This document shows, piece by piece, positions 20,161 through 31,600 of a stretch of 64,000 nucleotides of DNA. The notes beneath the pieces were generated by a model. The model was given only the letters and a program-made list of their open reading frames with translations, was not told where the DNA came from and did no database searches. The stretch's first letter is position 1. Each line of letters starts with the position of its first letter. This DNA comes from Aristolochia californica. Its lineage: Eukaryota; Streptophyta; Magnoliopsida; Piperales; Aristolochiaceae. Position numbers and translations under genes: made by a program. The stretch is from NCBI GenBank assembly GCA_029961685.1, contig JARWKL010000002.1, forward strand, positions 14,910,908 through 14,974,907, given 5' to 3'.

Positions 20161-21956
20161 TGGTATTAGAGATTGTTTTTTAAGTTGACTTGTTGAACCC
20201 ATAGAGATAATGAGATCCTTTTCTTTAAACCCTAAACCCTAAGTCTAGGTTCGTAGTTTTTTTTCTTAGTCCCTACACACATAGATTGCTTTGCGTTTTT
20301 CACCTCTATACTGAGATTTTCATATTAAAAATTATATATTGACGGAAATATATTTGAGTCTACTTTCCAAATAAATTTTTTTCCAATTGGAGTTATATAC
20401 AAAGAGAAATTGATATTTTACTAAGCGAAGGTCAGATTGCTAAAGAGGTTTGAGCTGCTGCAGAAAACTTCAACTTCAGAGATGTTTTATGCTATCAATA
20501 ACGAGACTTTATATAGAGATCTATATATCAAAAGAATATATTTGTAAGTTTATTCTCCTACATATTCAACCAATTTTGAATTGGATTTATCTACCAAGAT
20601 AAATCGATATTTGAAGCAGCGAAGGTCAGATTGAAAAAAGGTTCTAGCAACAATGGAAAGCTTCAAATTCAGAGGTATTTTATGCTATTAAGAACTATAA
20701 TTTATATGGAGGTATATATATCAAAAGAAAGATATGTAAGTCTATTTTCTTATCTATTAAATTATTCTTGGTATGTTTTTTTGATAAGGAGATATTGATC
20801 TTGGAATAGTCAATGGTCATGCTAGAAAAAAAAGAGAAACAATACTTAGTTCGGCCAGATGACAGATATCGAAATATATCAGATTATTTTTCTTCTGATA
20901 ATTATATTTTATGAAGAGAATTTATACATGGATGAAAGGTATTTAAGTATAGTTTTATTAGGAGAAAATTTCATATCAATCTGATCTATATTTAAAGATA
21001 TATTCGCATTGGAAGAATCAAAGGTCATGCTAGTATTCTGTTGCATTGAAAAATCGAAAATTAAGCCCATTGTTGATATATCAAAAAAATCTCTCACTTC
21101 TCCCTAGTTTGAGGGCTTATTACTACATCTTTGTTACTTGGGCTTATTGATGCATCTATGATGATTGGTTCAAGTTGGGATCACTGCCATTACCTCCTAG
21201 CTAGAGGGTGAAAAGTAGAAGAAGTACAAGAAAGAGGTATTTTATTCCAGATGTTGTGGATAAAGTTTATGTGACCAAAATATTCAAGAGAGGGGGAGCA
21301 CAAATGAAGCTTGTGCATCTAAGAAGAAAATTTTATATCGGATTATTTCATGGGGTTCATTTACAAAGTTTATTATTTGGTTCGTGTTATATGTGTTAGA
21401 AGATGGTTGTGTTATGGTTGTGTTATTTATGTCTCTTTGGGGACATTATTATTGAAGAAGAGGTGGCCTCATACCATTATATATTTATCCCTGTAAAAAA
21501 TATAAAAAATGTCAATGGTTGGGATTCCATGACGGAGGAACTTAATACCCCGTCAAAAAATATAAAAAATGTCAATGGTTGGGATTCCATGACGGAAGAA
21601 CTTAATACCCTGTCAAAAATATAAATGTCAACGGTTGGGATTCCATGAAGGAGGAACATAATACCCCGTCAAAAATATAAAAAATGTCAATAGTTGGGAT
21701 TCCATGATGGAGGAACTTAATACCCCGTAAAAAATATCAAATGTCAATGGTTGCGACACCATGACGGAGGAACTTATTATTACATCTATGTTATACCCCC
21801 CTGAATTAGCTAGATGGGCCTCAAGGAAGCGAGCACTAGCATGCTGGGGAGTGTTGGAAGATTGGAGGACTGCTATTTTATAAAAAAAGATTCTATACAT
21901 CATTTGCAGCAAGTTGGGAGTTCTTTATGTTCTCTCACCCCCAGCTTGAGGGAGAG
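20161..21956 (+). other. Internal region of the rearranged element
   Basis: Starts with the primer site TGGTATTAGAG (20161-20171). No gag, protease, integrase or RT motif was found. There is an imperfect duplication of about 175 bp (20405-20560 against 20590-20740), sharing GCGAAGGTCAGATTG and ATATATCAAAAGAA. A telomere-like AAACCCTAAACCCTAAG lies at 20227-20243. A tandem repeat at 21489-21779 is listed separately. The end (21845-21956) holds the pol C-terminal remnant and polypurine tract. The small frame 21208-21399 (63 codons, basic) is not recognisable. Confidence 0.7.
21489..21779. repeat. Five-copy tandem repeat, 55-60 bp unit
   Basis: Units start near 21489, 21548, 21608, 21663 and 21723. 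Each carries GTCAATGGTTGGGATTCCAT, GAGGAACTTAATACCCCGT and an A-rich spacer, with small indels between units. Minus-strand frames here only mirror the repeat. Confidence 0.9.
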
Positions 21957-22435
21957 TGTTGGAAGATAGGGCCCAAGCCCACATGACCAAGGAGGACCCA
22001 TATATCTAAGAGTATTATAAGATGGGCCACACGACCAAGGAAGACCCATATATCTAAGAGTATTATAAGATGGGCCACATGACCAAGGAAGGCCCACAAG
22101 ATGGGCCCAAGCCCATAAGAAGTAGGACCCACCATGTTTACCACGAGTTGGCATCCTTATCACATAAGTTGGATAATCAAGAAGGACTCACAAAGGCATC
22201 TTTATCTTATGATCATGTCCTAAAAGAGTTCTAGTTTGAGTTATATTTGTCTTTTATCTATATTGAGTTATTTAATTGTGCTAGGACTTATCTTTAAGTG
22301 TTAGAGTTTGGGTGTAATTGGGACAAGGGTATTGGACTCTACTACCTTCCTTTATTATAAATAGTGGTTCGTGTACTCTGATTATAATAAGTTAACGGAG
22401 TCAATGAAGTATTTATCTTTTCCATAAATTCAACA
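21957..22435 (+). repeat. Downstream LTR (479 bp)
   Basis: Begins TGTTGGAAGATAGGG and ends ATTCAACA. Longer than its partner mainly because a 48-bp unit is duplicated (21985-22032 and 22033-22080). A TATA-like TTATAAATAG lies near 22353. Confidence 0.85.
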
Positions 22436-25400
22436 GTTCCTAGCATTTTTTAAATATGGATATACATGTATGAAACATGTTGAAGATGGAAATGACCTAA
22501 TGATTGAAAACTTTCAAGGAGTACAACAAATGCTCATTAAATTCTCAAGTGAACGTGCGGTGGGATATTTGCCCGAGCCAAACAAGCCACTTTTTGCCCA
22601 TATACAAAAGCTGACCTAACAATCATAGATCATTTTAAAGTGATTGATGAATCAATCAAAGTGTAACAACCATATATTTTATAAGAAAAGACTTATGGCT
22701 TGGGAGTTAACACTCAGTTAAAAATCTCCATCCCTCATCTTCTCCGATGATTGTAAAACCTAATATATAAAAACTAAAAGAGTTTACAATCCTAAAAAAT
22801 TACAGTGACTTTTTGGAATTATCTCACTCTTCATTTGTGGATTTCAATTTTAGATGTTCAATTTTTTTTCAAATCCAAAGTTGAGTTTTCACTCACCCTT
22901 TTTTTCTCGTTAACAAAAAGGTAAGGCAAATAGATCTCAACAAAATGAAAATGGTAGAGTTTATGTATAAAAATCATTAAAAAAAATAATAAGTGTAAGT
23001 AAAGAAAATTTATTCACACGCCATAAATGAACACCTAAGTTTTCTTATCCATGTTTGGGAAATTCCACTAGTACAACCCGTAATAGCTTGGATTTTTAAA
23101 AGAAAGTGATTTCTAATTGATCCTGACATATTTTAAATATGGATATGAATGCATGAAGCTTGTTGAAGAAGGAAATGAACTAATAATAAAAATATTTTAA
23201 GGTGTACAACTAATGCTCATTAAATTCTGAAGTGAACGTGCGGTGGGAGCCACACAAACCACTTTTTGCCCATTTACAAATAGCTGACCTAACAATCATA
23301 GATCATTGTAAAGTGATTGATCAATCAATCATGCGTAATGACTATATTTTTTTTTGTAAGAAATGACTTATGGGGTGAGAATTAATACTCAGTTAAAAAT
23401 CCCCAACCCCCCTTTTCCGATGATTGCAAAACATAATATATAAAAACTAAAAGAGTTTACAATCCCCTAAAATTACAACGACTTTTTGGAATTATCTCTC
23501 TATACATTTGAGCATTTCCAATTTAGTTGTTAATTTTTATTTTCTAATCCAACCATGAGTTTTAACTCTCCATTTTTTTCCCATAAACCAAAAGATATGG
23601 AAAATAGATCACAATAAAATAAATTTTTTAGAGTTTATGTATGTAAAAAATTTAAAACAATAATAAATGTAAGCAAAGAAAACTTATTCAGGCGCCACAA
23701 ATGAACACCAAGGTTTTGTTATCCATGTTTGGTAAATTCCACTAGTACAACTCTTATTAGCATGGAATTTTACAAGAAATAGATTTCTAATTGATCCTAA
23801 CATGTTTTAAATATGGATATGCATGCATGAAACATGTTGAAGATGCAAATAACCTAATGATCCAAAACTTTTAAAGAGTACAACAAATTTTAATTAAATT
23901 CTCAAGTGAACGTGCGATGGGAATTTAGCTGGAGCCTAAGAAGCCACTTTTTGCCTATTTACAAAAAACTGACCAAACAATGATAAATCATTGTCAACGG
24001 ATTGATCGATCAATTAAGTGTAACGGCCACATTGTTTTTGTAAGAAATGACCTATGGTTTGGGAGTCACCACTCAATTAAAAATCCCCAACCCCCCCTTC
24101 TCCGATAATTGCAAAACCTAATATATAAAAATTAAAATAGTTTACAATCCCTAAAAATTACAGCGACTTTTTGGATTTATCTATATCTTTATTTATGCAT
24201 TTCCATTTTAGATGTTCAATTTTATTTTCAAATCCAATCTTGAATTACTTTTCTTTTTTTTCTCGTAAAAAACAAGGTAAGACAAATAGATCACAAAAAA
24301 ATAAAATTTTTGAGTTTATGTATGTAAAAAATTAAAAATAGTAATAAATGTAAGTAATGAAAATTTATTCATGCACCACAAATGAAAACCAAAGTTTTGT
24401 TATCCATGCTTTAGAAATTCCACTATTACAACACCTAATAGCTTGGAATTTTATGAGGAAGAGATTTCTAATTCATCCTAACAAGTTTTAAATATGGATA
24501 TGCATGCATGAAACATGTTGAAGATGCAAATGACCTAAGGATTCAAAAATTTCAAGGAGTACAACAAGTACTCATTAAATTCTCAAGTGCATGTGCGGTG
24601 GGATATTTACCCAAGCGAAACAAGCCACTTTTTTCCCATTTACAAAAAGCTGACCTAACAATCATAGATCGTAAAGTGATTGATCGATCAATCAAGTGTA
24701 ATGACAATATTTTTTGTAAGAAATGACTTATGGTTTATAAGTCAACAGACAGTTAAAAATCTCCTCCCCCCCCCTCTCCTCTCTCTTCTCCGATGATTGC
24801 AAAATCTAATATATAAAAACTAAAAGAGTTTACAATCCTTAAAAATTACAAAGAGTTTTTAGAATTATCTCTCTTTGCATTTGTGCATTTCTATTTTAGA
24901 TGTAAATTTTTTTTTCAAATCCAAACTTGAGTTTTCACTCTCCTTTATTTCTCATAAAAAAAATATAAAGCAAATAGATCTCAAAAAAATGAAAATTTTA
25001 GAGTTTATGTATTGAAAAAATTAAAAACAATAATAAATGTAAGTAAAGAAAATTTATTCATGCACCACAAATGAAGACCAAAGTTTTGTTATCCATGATT
25101 GGGAAATTCCACTAGTACAACCCGTAATAGCTATGAATTTTATTAGAAATAGATTTCTAATTGATCCTCACAAGTTTTAAATATGGATATGCATGCTTGA
25201 AACTTGTTGAATATGCAAATGTCCAAATGATCCAAAAATTTCAAGGAGTACACCAAATGCTCATTAAATTCTCAAGATAACATTTAGTGGGATAATTTAC
25301 CAGAGCCAAAGAGGCCACTTTTAGCCCATTTACAAAAAGCTGACCTAACAATCACAGATCGTTGTAAAGGGATTGATCGTTCAATTTAGTGTAACAACCT

Positions 25401-28029
25401 TATTTTTTTTTTAAATATGACTTAAGATTTGGGAGTCAATACTTAGTTAAAAATCCCCAACCCCTCCTTTTTTGATGAATGCAAAACCTAAAAAATAAAT
25501 ACCAAAATTGTTTACAATCCCTAAAAATTATGACTTTTTGAATTGTCTATATCTGCATTTGTGCATTTCCATTTTAGATAAATTTTATTTTCAAATCCAA
25601 ACTTGAGTCACTTTCCATTGTTTTCTCGTAAACAAAAAGATAAGGCAAATAGATGACAACAAAATAAAATTTTTAGATTTTATGTATGTAAAAAACTTAA
25701 AAAAAATAATAAATGTAAGTAAAGAAAATTTATTCGTGTACCACAAATGAACACCAAAGTTTTGTTATCCATGTTTTGGAGATTCTAGTAATACAACCCC
25801 TAATAGCATGGAATTTTATCAGGATGAGATTTCTAATTCACCCTAACTTGTTTTAAATATAGATATGCATGCATGAAACATGTTGAAGATGCAAATGACC
25901 TAATGATTCCAATCTTTCAAGGAGTACAACAAAAGCTCATTAAATTCTCAATTGAACGTGTGGTGGGATATTTACCCGAGCCAAACAAGCCACTTTTTGC
26001 TCATTTACAAAAAACTGACCTAACAATCATAGATCATTGTAAAGTGATTGATCGATCAATCATGCGTAACGGATATATTTTTTCTAAGAAATGACTTATG
26101 TTTTGGATATATTTTTTCTAAGAAATGATTTATGGTTTGGGAGTCAACAATAGTTAAAAATCCCCAGGCCCCCCTTTTTCGATGATTGCAAAACCTAAAA
26201 TATAAAAAATAAAAGAGTTAACAATCCAAAAAAAATACAGAGAGTTTTTTGAATTATCTCTGTTTGAATTTATGCATTTCCAAATTAGAACAATTTTTTT
26301 TCAAATCCAAACTTGTGTTTTCACTCTCCCTTTTTTCTAGTAAAAAAAAAATAAGGCAAATAGATCACAAAAAAATAAAAATTTAAGAGTTTATGTATGC
26401 AAAATATTTAAAACAATAATAAACGTAAGTAAAGAAAACTTATTCGCACACCACGAAAGTACACCAAAGTTTTGTTATCTATGTTTGGGAAATTCTATTA
26501 GTACAACCCCTAATAGCTTGGAATTTTATAAGAAAGAGATTTCTAATTTAGCCTAACATGTTTTAAAGATTTATATGCATGCATGGAACACGTTGAAGAT
26601 GTAAATGACCAAATGATCCTAAACATTCAAGGAGTACAACAAATGCTTACTAAATTTTCAAGTGAACGTACGGTGGGATATTTATCCGAGCCAAACATGC
26701 CATTTTTTCTATTTTCAGAAAGTTGACCTAACTATCATAGATCATTTTAAAGTGATTGATCGATCAATCATGCTTAACGGCTACATTGTTTTGTAAGAAA
26801 CGACTTAAGGTTTGGGCGTCAACACTCAGTTAAAAATCCCTAGTCCCCCCTTTTCCAATGATTGCAAAACCTAATATATAAAAACTGAAAAAGTTTACAA
26901 TCCCTAAAGATTGCAGAGAGTTTTTGGAATTATCTCTCTCTATATTTATGCATTTCTATTTTAAATGTTCAATTTTTTTTTCAAATCCAAACTTGAGTTT
27001 TCCCTCTCTTTTTGTCTCTCGTAAATAAAATATATTAGGCAAATAGGTTAGAACAAAATAAAAATTTTAGAGTTAATGTATGCAAAATATTAAAAAATAA
27101 TAAATGTAAGTAAAGAAAATTTATTCACACACCACAAATAAACACCAAAGTTTTGTTATCCATGATTGGGAAATTCTACTAGTAAAACCCCTAGTAGCTA
27201 TAAATTTTATAAGAAAGAGATTTCTAATTGATGCTAACAAGTTTTAAATATGGATATGTGTGCATGAAACCGGTTGAAGATGCAAATGACCAAATGATCT
27301 AAAACTTTCAAGGAGTACAACAAATGCTCATTAAATTCTCAAGATAGTGTGCGGTGGGATATTTACCAGAGCAAAACAAGCCGCTATTTTCCCATTTACA
27401 AAAAGTAAACCTAAAAATCATAGATCGTTGTAAAGTGATTGATAGACCAATCGTGCGTAACGACGATATTTTTTTGTTAGAAGTTACTTACGGTTTGGGA
27501 GTCAACACAGTTAAAAATCCCCAACCCCTTCTTTTCCAATGATTGCAAAACCTAATAAATAAAAACTAAAAGAGTTTACAATCCCTAAAAATTACATCGA
27601 CATTTTTTAATTGTCTATATCTCCATTTTTACATTTCCATTCTAGAATTTCAATTTTATTTTCATATCCAAATTTGAGTTTTCACTTTCTTTTTTTTCTC
27701 GTAAAAAAAAAAATAAGGCAAATAGATCACAACAAAATAAAAAATTTAGATTTTATGTATGTAAGAAAATAAAACCAAAAATAAATGTAAGTAAAGAAAA
27801 TTTATTCACGCACCACAAATGAACACCAACGTTTTGTTATGCATGTCTGGGAAATTCAACTAGTAGAACCCCTAATAACTTGGATCTTTATAAGAAAAAA
27901 ATTTCTAATTGATCCTAACATATTTTAAATATGGATATGCATGCATGAAACATATTGAAGATGCAAATGACCTAATGATTCCAATATTTCAAGGAGTACA
28001 ACAAAAACTCATTAAATTTTCAAGTGACG
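22436..28029. repeat. ~680-bp satellite array, block 4
   Basis: About eight monomers, anchors near 23080, 23745, 24430, 25120, 25797, 26507, 27185 and 27866. Subfamily B is seen at 24430, 25797 and 27866, subfamily C at 25120 and 27185, and subfamily D at 26507. A 35-bp local duplication is visible at 26090-26130. Monomers at 24508 and 25873 keep open frames of about 73 codons. Confidence 0.95.
25873..26094 (+). other. Satellite-borne open frame (example of a recurrent 75-85 codon frame)
   Basis: A 73-codon frame beginning MKHVEDANDL, containing GYLPEPNKPLF and ending in CKVIDRSIM plus a short tail. The same frame at the same monomer position stays open over at least 60 codons near 24508, 29230, 30526, 31222, 31938, 33886, 36372, 39462, 41194, 48380, 53088, 61021 and 63594. 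Most other monomers have stops or frameshifts in it. I recognise no protein family. Amino-acid changes between copies are frequent and of all kinds, so a functional gene is not supported. It may be a chance frame of the ancestral monomer, or the relic of a coding fragment that became tandemly repeated. Confidence 0.4.
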
Positions 28030-28673
28030 TGTGACTGTAAAACAAAGTAAGCTTAACCCAAGACCATCTAAACAACAATCAAGGAGAAAGCCACCACTGA
28101 TCTATTAGGTTTCGTCCCACCACACGCTCTTAGAAGAGCTTCAATGGCTTCTGAACTGAACAAAAATACAAGAGAAAAAACTAAAACAAAACAGAGTGCA
28201 AAGGAAGAGGTCTGATTCTGGATGGCTCATGCTGCTGAAGAAGTCCTTTATTTATAAGCATTGTAGCACTCAATGGATGCTGCATGCTATGGCTGCTTCA
28301 CGCAATGGCTGCTGCATGCAATCCAGTTGACCTTCATGAAGCTTCCCCAGTTCTAACTTGGGTGATGCAATCGTGACAAGGGCATACCGTCGGGGACCAA
28401 GCTGCCAGGGGGCCAGCCCCCTAGGACCCCCGTTGGGGCTGACGCCCCGAACCCTGCTATCGGGGGCGCTGGCCTTGAACCCTCGTCTTCCTTATTCATT
28501 TTACAGTTTCTTGACAAATAACCATTGTGGTCACAATTTGACCTCATCAGCGTCTAAGTTGGAACCGCTAACTAATTTACTCACTATCGATATTGGCACT
28601 CCTCATAATTGGGGGGCAGAGAATACATTACATTAACGAGAACTTGTGAGAGGTGGGCATTGACACACTAACA
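28030..28673 (-). mobile_element. Solo LTR of a separate family
   Basis: A 644-bp insert. On the minus strand it begins TGTTAGTGTGTCAATGCCC and ends TTTACAGTCACA, so it has TG...CA ends. A TATA box (TTATAAATAAAG on minus) lies at 28246-28257. The GC-rich part 28380-28480 holds the hairpin AGGGGGCCAGCCCCCT at 28408-28423. No internal coding region, primer site or second LTR is present, so it is probably a solo LTR left by LTR-LTR recombination. The flanks TGACG and ACGACG could be a decayed target duplication, but this is not clear. It is unrelated in sequence to the other LTRs here. Confidence 0.65.
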
Positions 28674-31600
28674 ACGACGAGATATTTACCCGAGCCAAAC
28701 AAGCCACTTTTTGCCCATTTACTAAAAGCTGAACTAACAATCATAGATCATTGTAAAGCGATTGATTGATCAATCAAGTGTAATGGCTATATTTTTGTAA
28801 GAAATGACTTCAGGTTTAGGAGTCAACACTCAGTTAATATATCCCCAACCCCCCTTTTCCAATGATTGCAAAACCTAATATATATATAAACAAAAATAGT
28901 TTACATTCCCTAAAAATTAGATAAATGTTTTGAAATTATCTCTCTTTGCATTTGTACATTTCAATTTCAGATCAATTTTTTTTTTCAAATCCAATCTAGA
29001 GTTTTCACTCCCTTTTTTCTCGTCCACATTATGAAAAGGCAAATTGATCACAAAAAAATAAATTTTTTAGAGTTTATGTATGCAAAAAACGTAAAACAAT
29101 AATAAATGTAAGTAAAGAAAATTTATTCATGCGCCACAAATGAGCACCATAGTTTTGTTATCCATGTTTTGGAAATTCCACTAGTAGAATCCCTAATAGC
29201 TTGGATATTTATAAGAAAGAGATTTTTAATTGATCCTAACATATTTTAAATATGGATATGTGTGCATGAAACATGTTGATGATGCAAATGACCTAATGAT
29301 CCAAAACTTTCAAGGTGTACAACAAATGCTAATTAAATTTTCAAGTGAACGTGCAGTGGGATATTTACCCGAGCCAAACAAGCATATTTTTGCTCATTTA
29401 CAAAAAGCTGACCTAAAAATTGTAGAGCATTGTAAAGTGATTGATCAATAAATCATGCGTAACAACTATATTGTTTTGTAAGAAATGACATATGGTTTGG
29501 GAGTCAACACTCAGTTTAATATCCCCAACCCCCCTTTTCTAATGATTGCAAAACCTAATATATATATATATATACTAAAATAGTTTACAGTCCCTAAAAA
29601 TTACAGAAAGTTTTTGGAATTATCTCTCTCTACATTTGTACATTCAATTTTTTTTCCAAATCCAAACTTGAGTTTTCACTCTCCATTTTTTTCTCGTAAA
29701 CAAAAATATAAAGCAAATAGATAACAACAAAATGAAAATTTTACAGTTTATGTATGCAAAAAACTAAAAACAATAATATATGTATGTAAAAAAAATTTAT
29801 TCACGCACCACAAATGTACACCAAAGTTTTGTTATCCATGTTTGGGAAATTCCATTAGTACAACCCCTAATGGCATGGAATTTTATGATAAAAAAATTTT
29901 TAATTGATCCTAACATGTTTTAAATATGGATAAGCATTCCTGAAACATGTTGAAGAGGCAAATGACCTAATAATCTAAAACTTTCAAGGAGTAAAACAAA
30001 TGCTTATTAAATTCACAAGTGAATGAGCAATGGGATATTTACCTGAGCCAAACAAGCCACATTTTTGCACATTTACAAAAAGCTGACCTAACAATCATCG
30101 ATCAATCATGTGTAACGACTATATTTTTTTTAAGAAGTGACTTATGTTTTGGGAGTCAACACTTAGTTAATAGATAAAAAAACTAAAAGTGTTTATATTA
30201 CCTAAAAATTACAATGACATTTTTGAATTATTTCTCTCTGCATTTGTGCGTTTCCTTTTTTGATGTTCAATTTTATTTTCAAATCCAAACTTGATTTTTC
30301 ACTCTCCATTTTTTTTCGCCATAATAAAAAAGATTAGGCAAACAGATCACATAAAAATAAAAAATTTAGTGTTTATGAATATTAAAAAATAAAAACAATA
30401 ATAAATGTAAGTAAAGAAAATTTATTCACACACCACAAATGAACAACAAAGTTTTGTTATCCATGTTGGGAAAATTCAACTAGTACCCTTAATAGCATGA
30501 AATTTTATAAGAAAGAGATTTCTAAGTGATCTTAACATGTTTTAAATATGGATATGTATGCATGAAACAAGTTGAAGATGCAAATGACCTAATCATCCAA
30601 AAAATTCAAGGAGTACAACAATTGCTCATTAAATTCTCAAATGAACGTGCAGTGGGATATTTGCTCGAGCCAAACAAACCACTTTTTGCTCATTTACAAA
30701 AAGCTAACCTAACAATCATAGATCATTGTAAGTAGTGTAACGACCATATTTTTTTGTAAGAAATGAGTTATGGTTTGGGAGTCAACAGTCAGTTAAAAAT
30801 CCCTAGCCCCCCTTTCTCTGATGATTGAAAATCCTAATATATAAAAACTAAAAGAGTTTACAATCCCTAAAAATTACAACGACTTTTTTGAATTATCTCT
30901 CCCTGCATTTGTGCATTTAAATTTTGATGATCAATTATTTTTTCAAATCCAAACTTGAGTTTTCACTCTCCCTTTTTTTTGTAAGTAACAAGATAAGGAA
31001 AATAGATCACAATAAAATAAAAATTTTAGAGTTCATGAATGCAAAAAATAAATTTTTTTAATAAATATAGGTAAATAAAATTCATTCATGCGCCACAAAT
31101 GAACACGAAATTTTGTTATCCATGTTTGGGAAATTCCACTAGTACAACCCCTAATAACATGAAATTTTATAAGAAAGAGATTTCATATTGATCTTGACAT
31201 TTTAAATTTGGATATGCGTGCATGAAACATGTTGATGATATAAATAACCTAATGATCCAAAACCTTCAAGGAGTACAAAAAACGCTCATTAAATTCTCAA
31301 GTGAACGTGTGGTGGGATATTTACCCGAGCCAAACAAGCCAATTTTTGCCCATTTACAAATAGCTGACATAACAATCATAGATCATTGTAAAGTGATTGA
31401 TCGATAAATTATGTGTAACGGCTATATTTTTTTTTGTAAGATATGACTTATGATTTGTGAGTCAACAATTAGTTAAAAATCCCAAGTACCCCGTTTTTCG
31501 ATGATTGCAAAACCTAAAATATAAAAAGTAAAAGAGGTTACAATCCCTAAAAATTGTAGAGAGTTTTTGGAATTGTCTCTCTCTGCATTTATGCATTTTC

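Larger units (their letters stand above)
19633..22435 (+). mobile_element. Rearranged non-autonomous copia-type element
   Basis: Two LTRs (19756-20160 and 21957-22435) bound an internal region of about 1.8 kb without gag or pol. The upstream LTR is itself preceded by 120 bp of element 3'-end sequence, so internal sequence flanks it on both sides. On the left the satellite stops in the AACACCAAAGTT segment. On the right it resumes about 130 bp further along the monomer. There is therefore no target duplication, and some satellite was lost. The LTRs resemble those of the copia family at 41697-47560 in layout and in several blocks, but are distinct. Confidence 0.8.

Noticed and set aside
20226..20243. 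Telomere-like AAACCCTAAACCCTAAG
   Set aside because: Only two and a half units, inside the leader of an LTR element. It is too short for a telomeric or interstitial telomere array.
21477..21912. Minus-strand frames with repeated SSSVMESQPLTF peptides
   Set aside because: They are the reverse reading of the 55-60 bp tandem repeat and its flank, with no independent support as genes.
28353..28636. Frames in the GC-rich part of the solo LTR
   Set aside because: They lie across a hairpin-rich LTR segment on both strands and show no protein similarity that I recognise.
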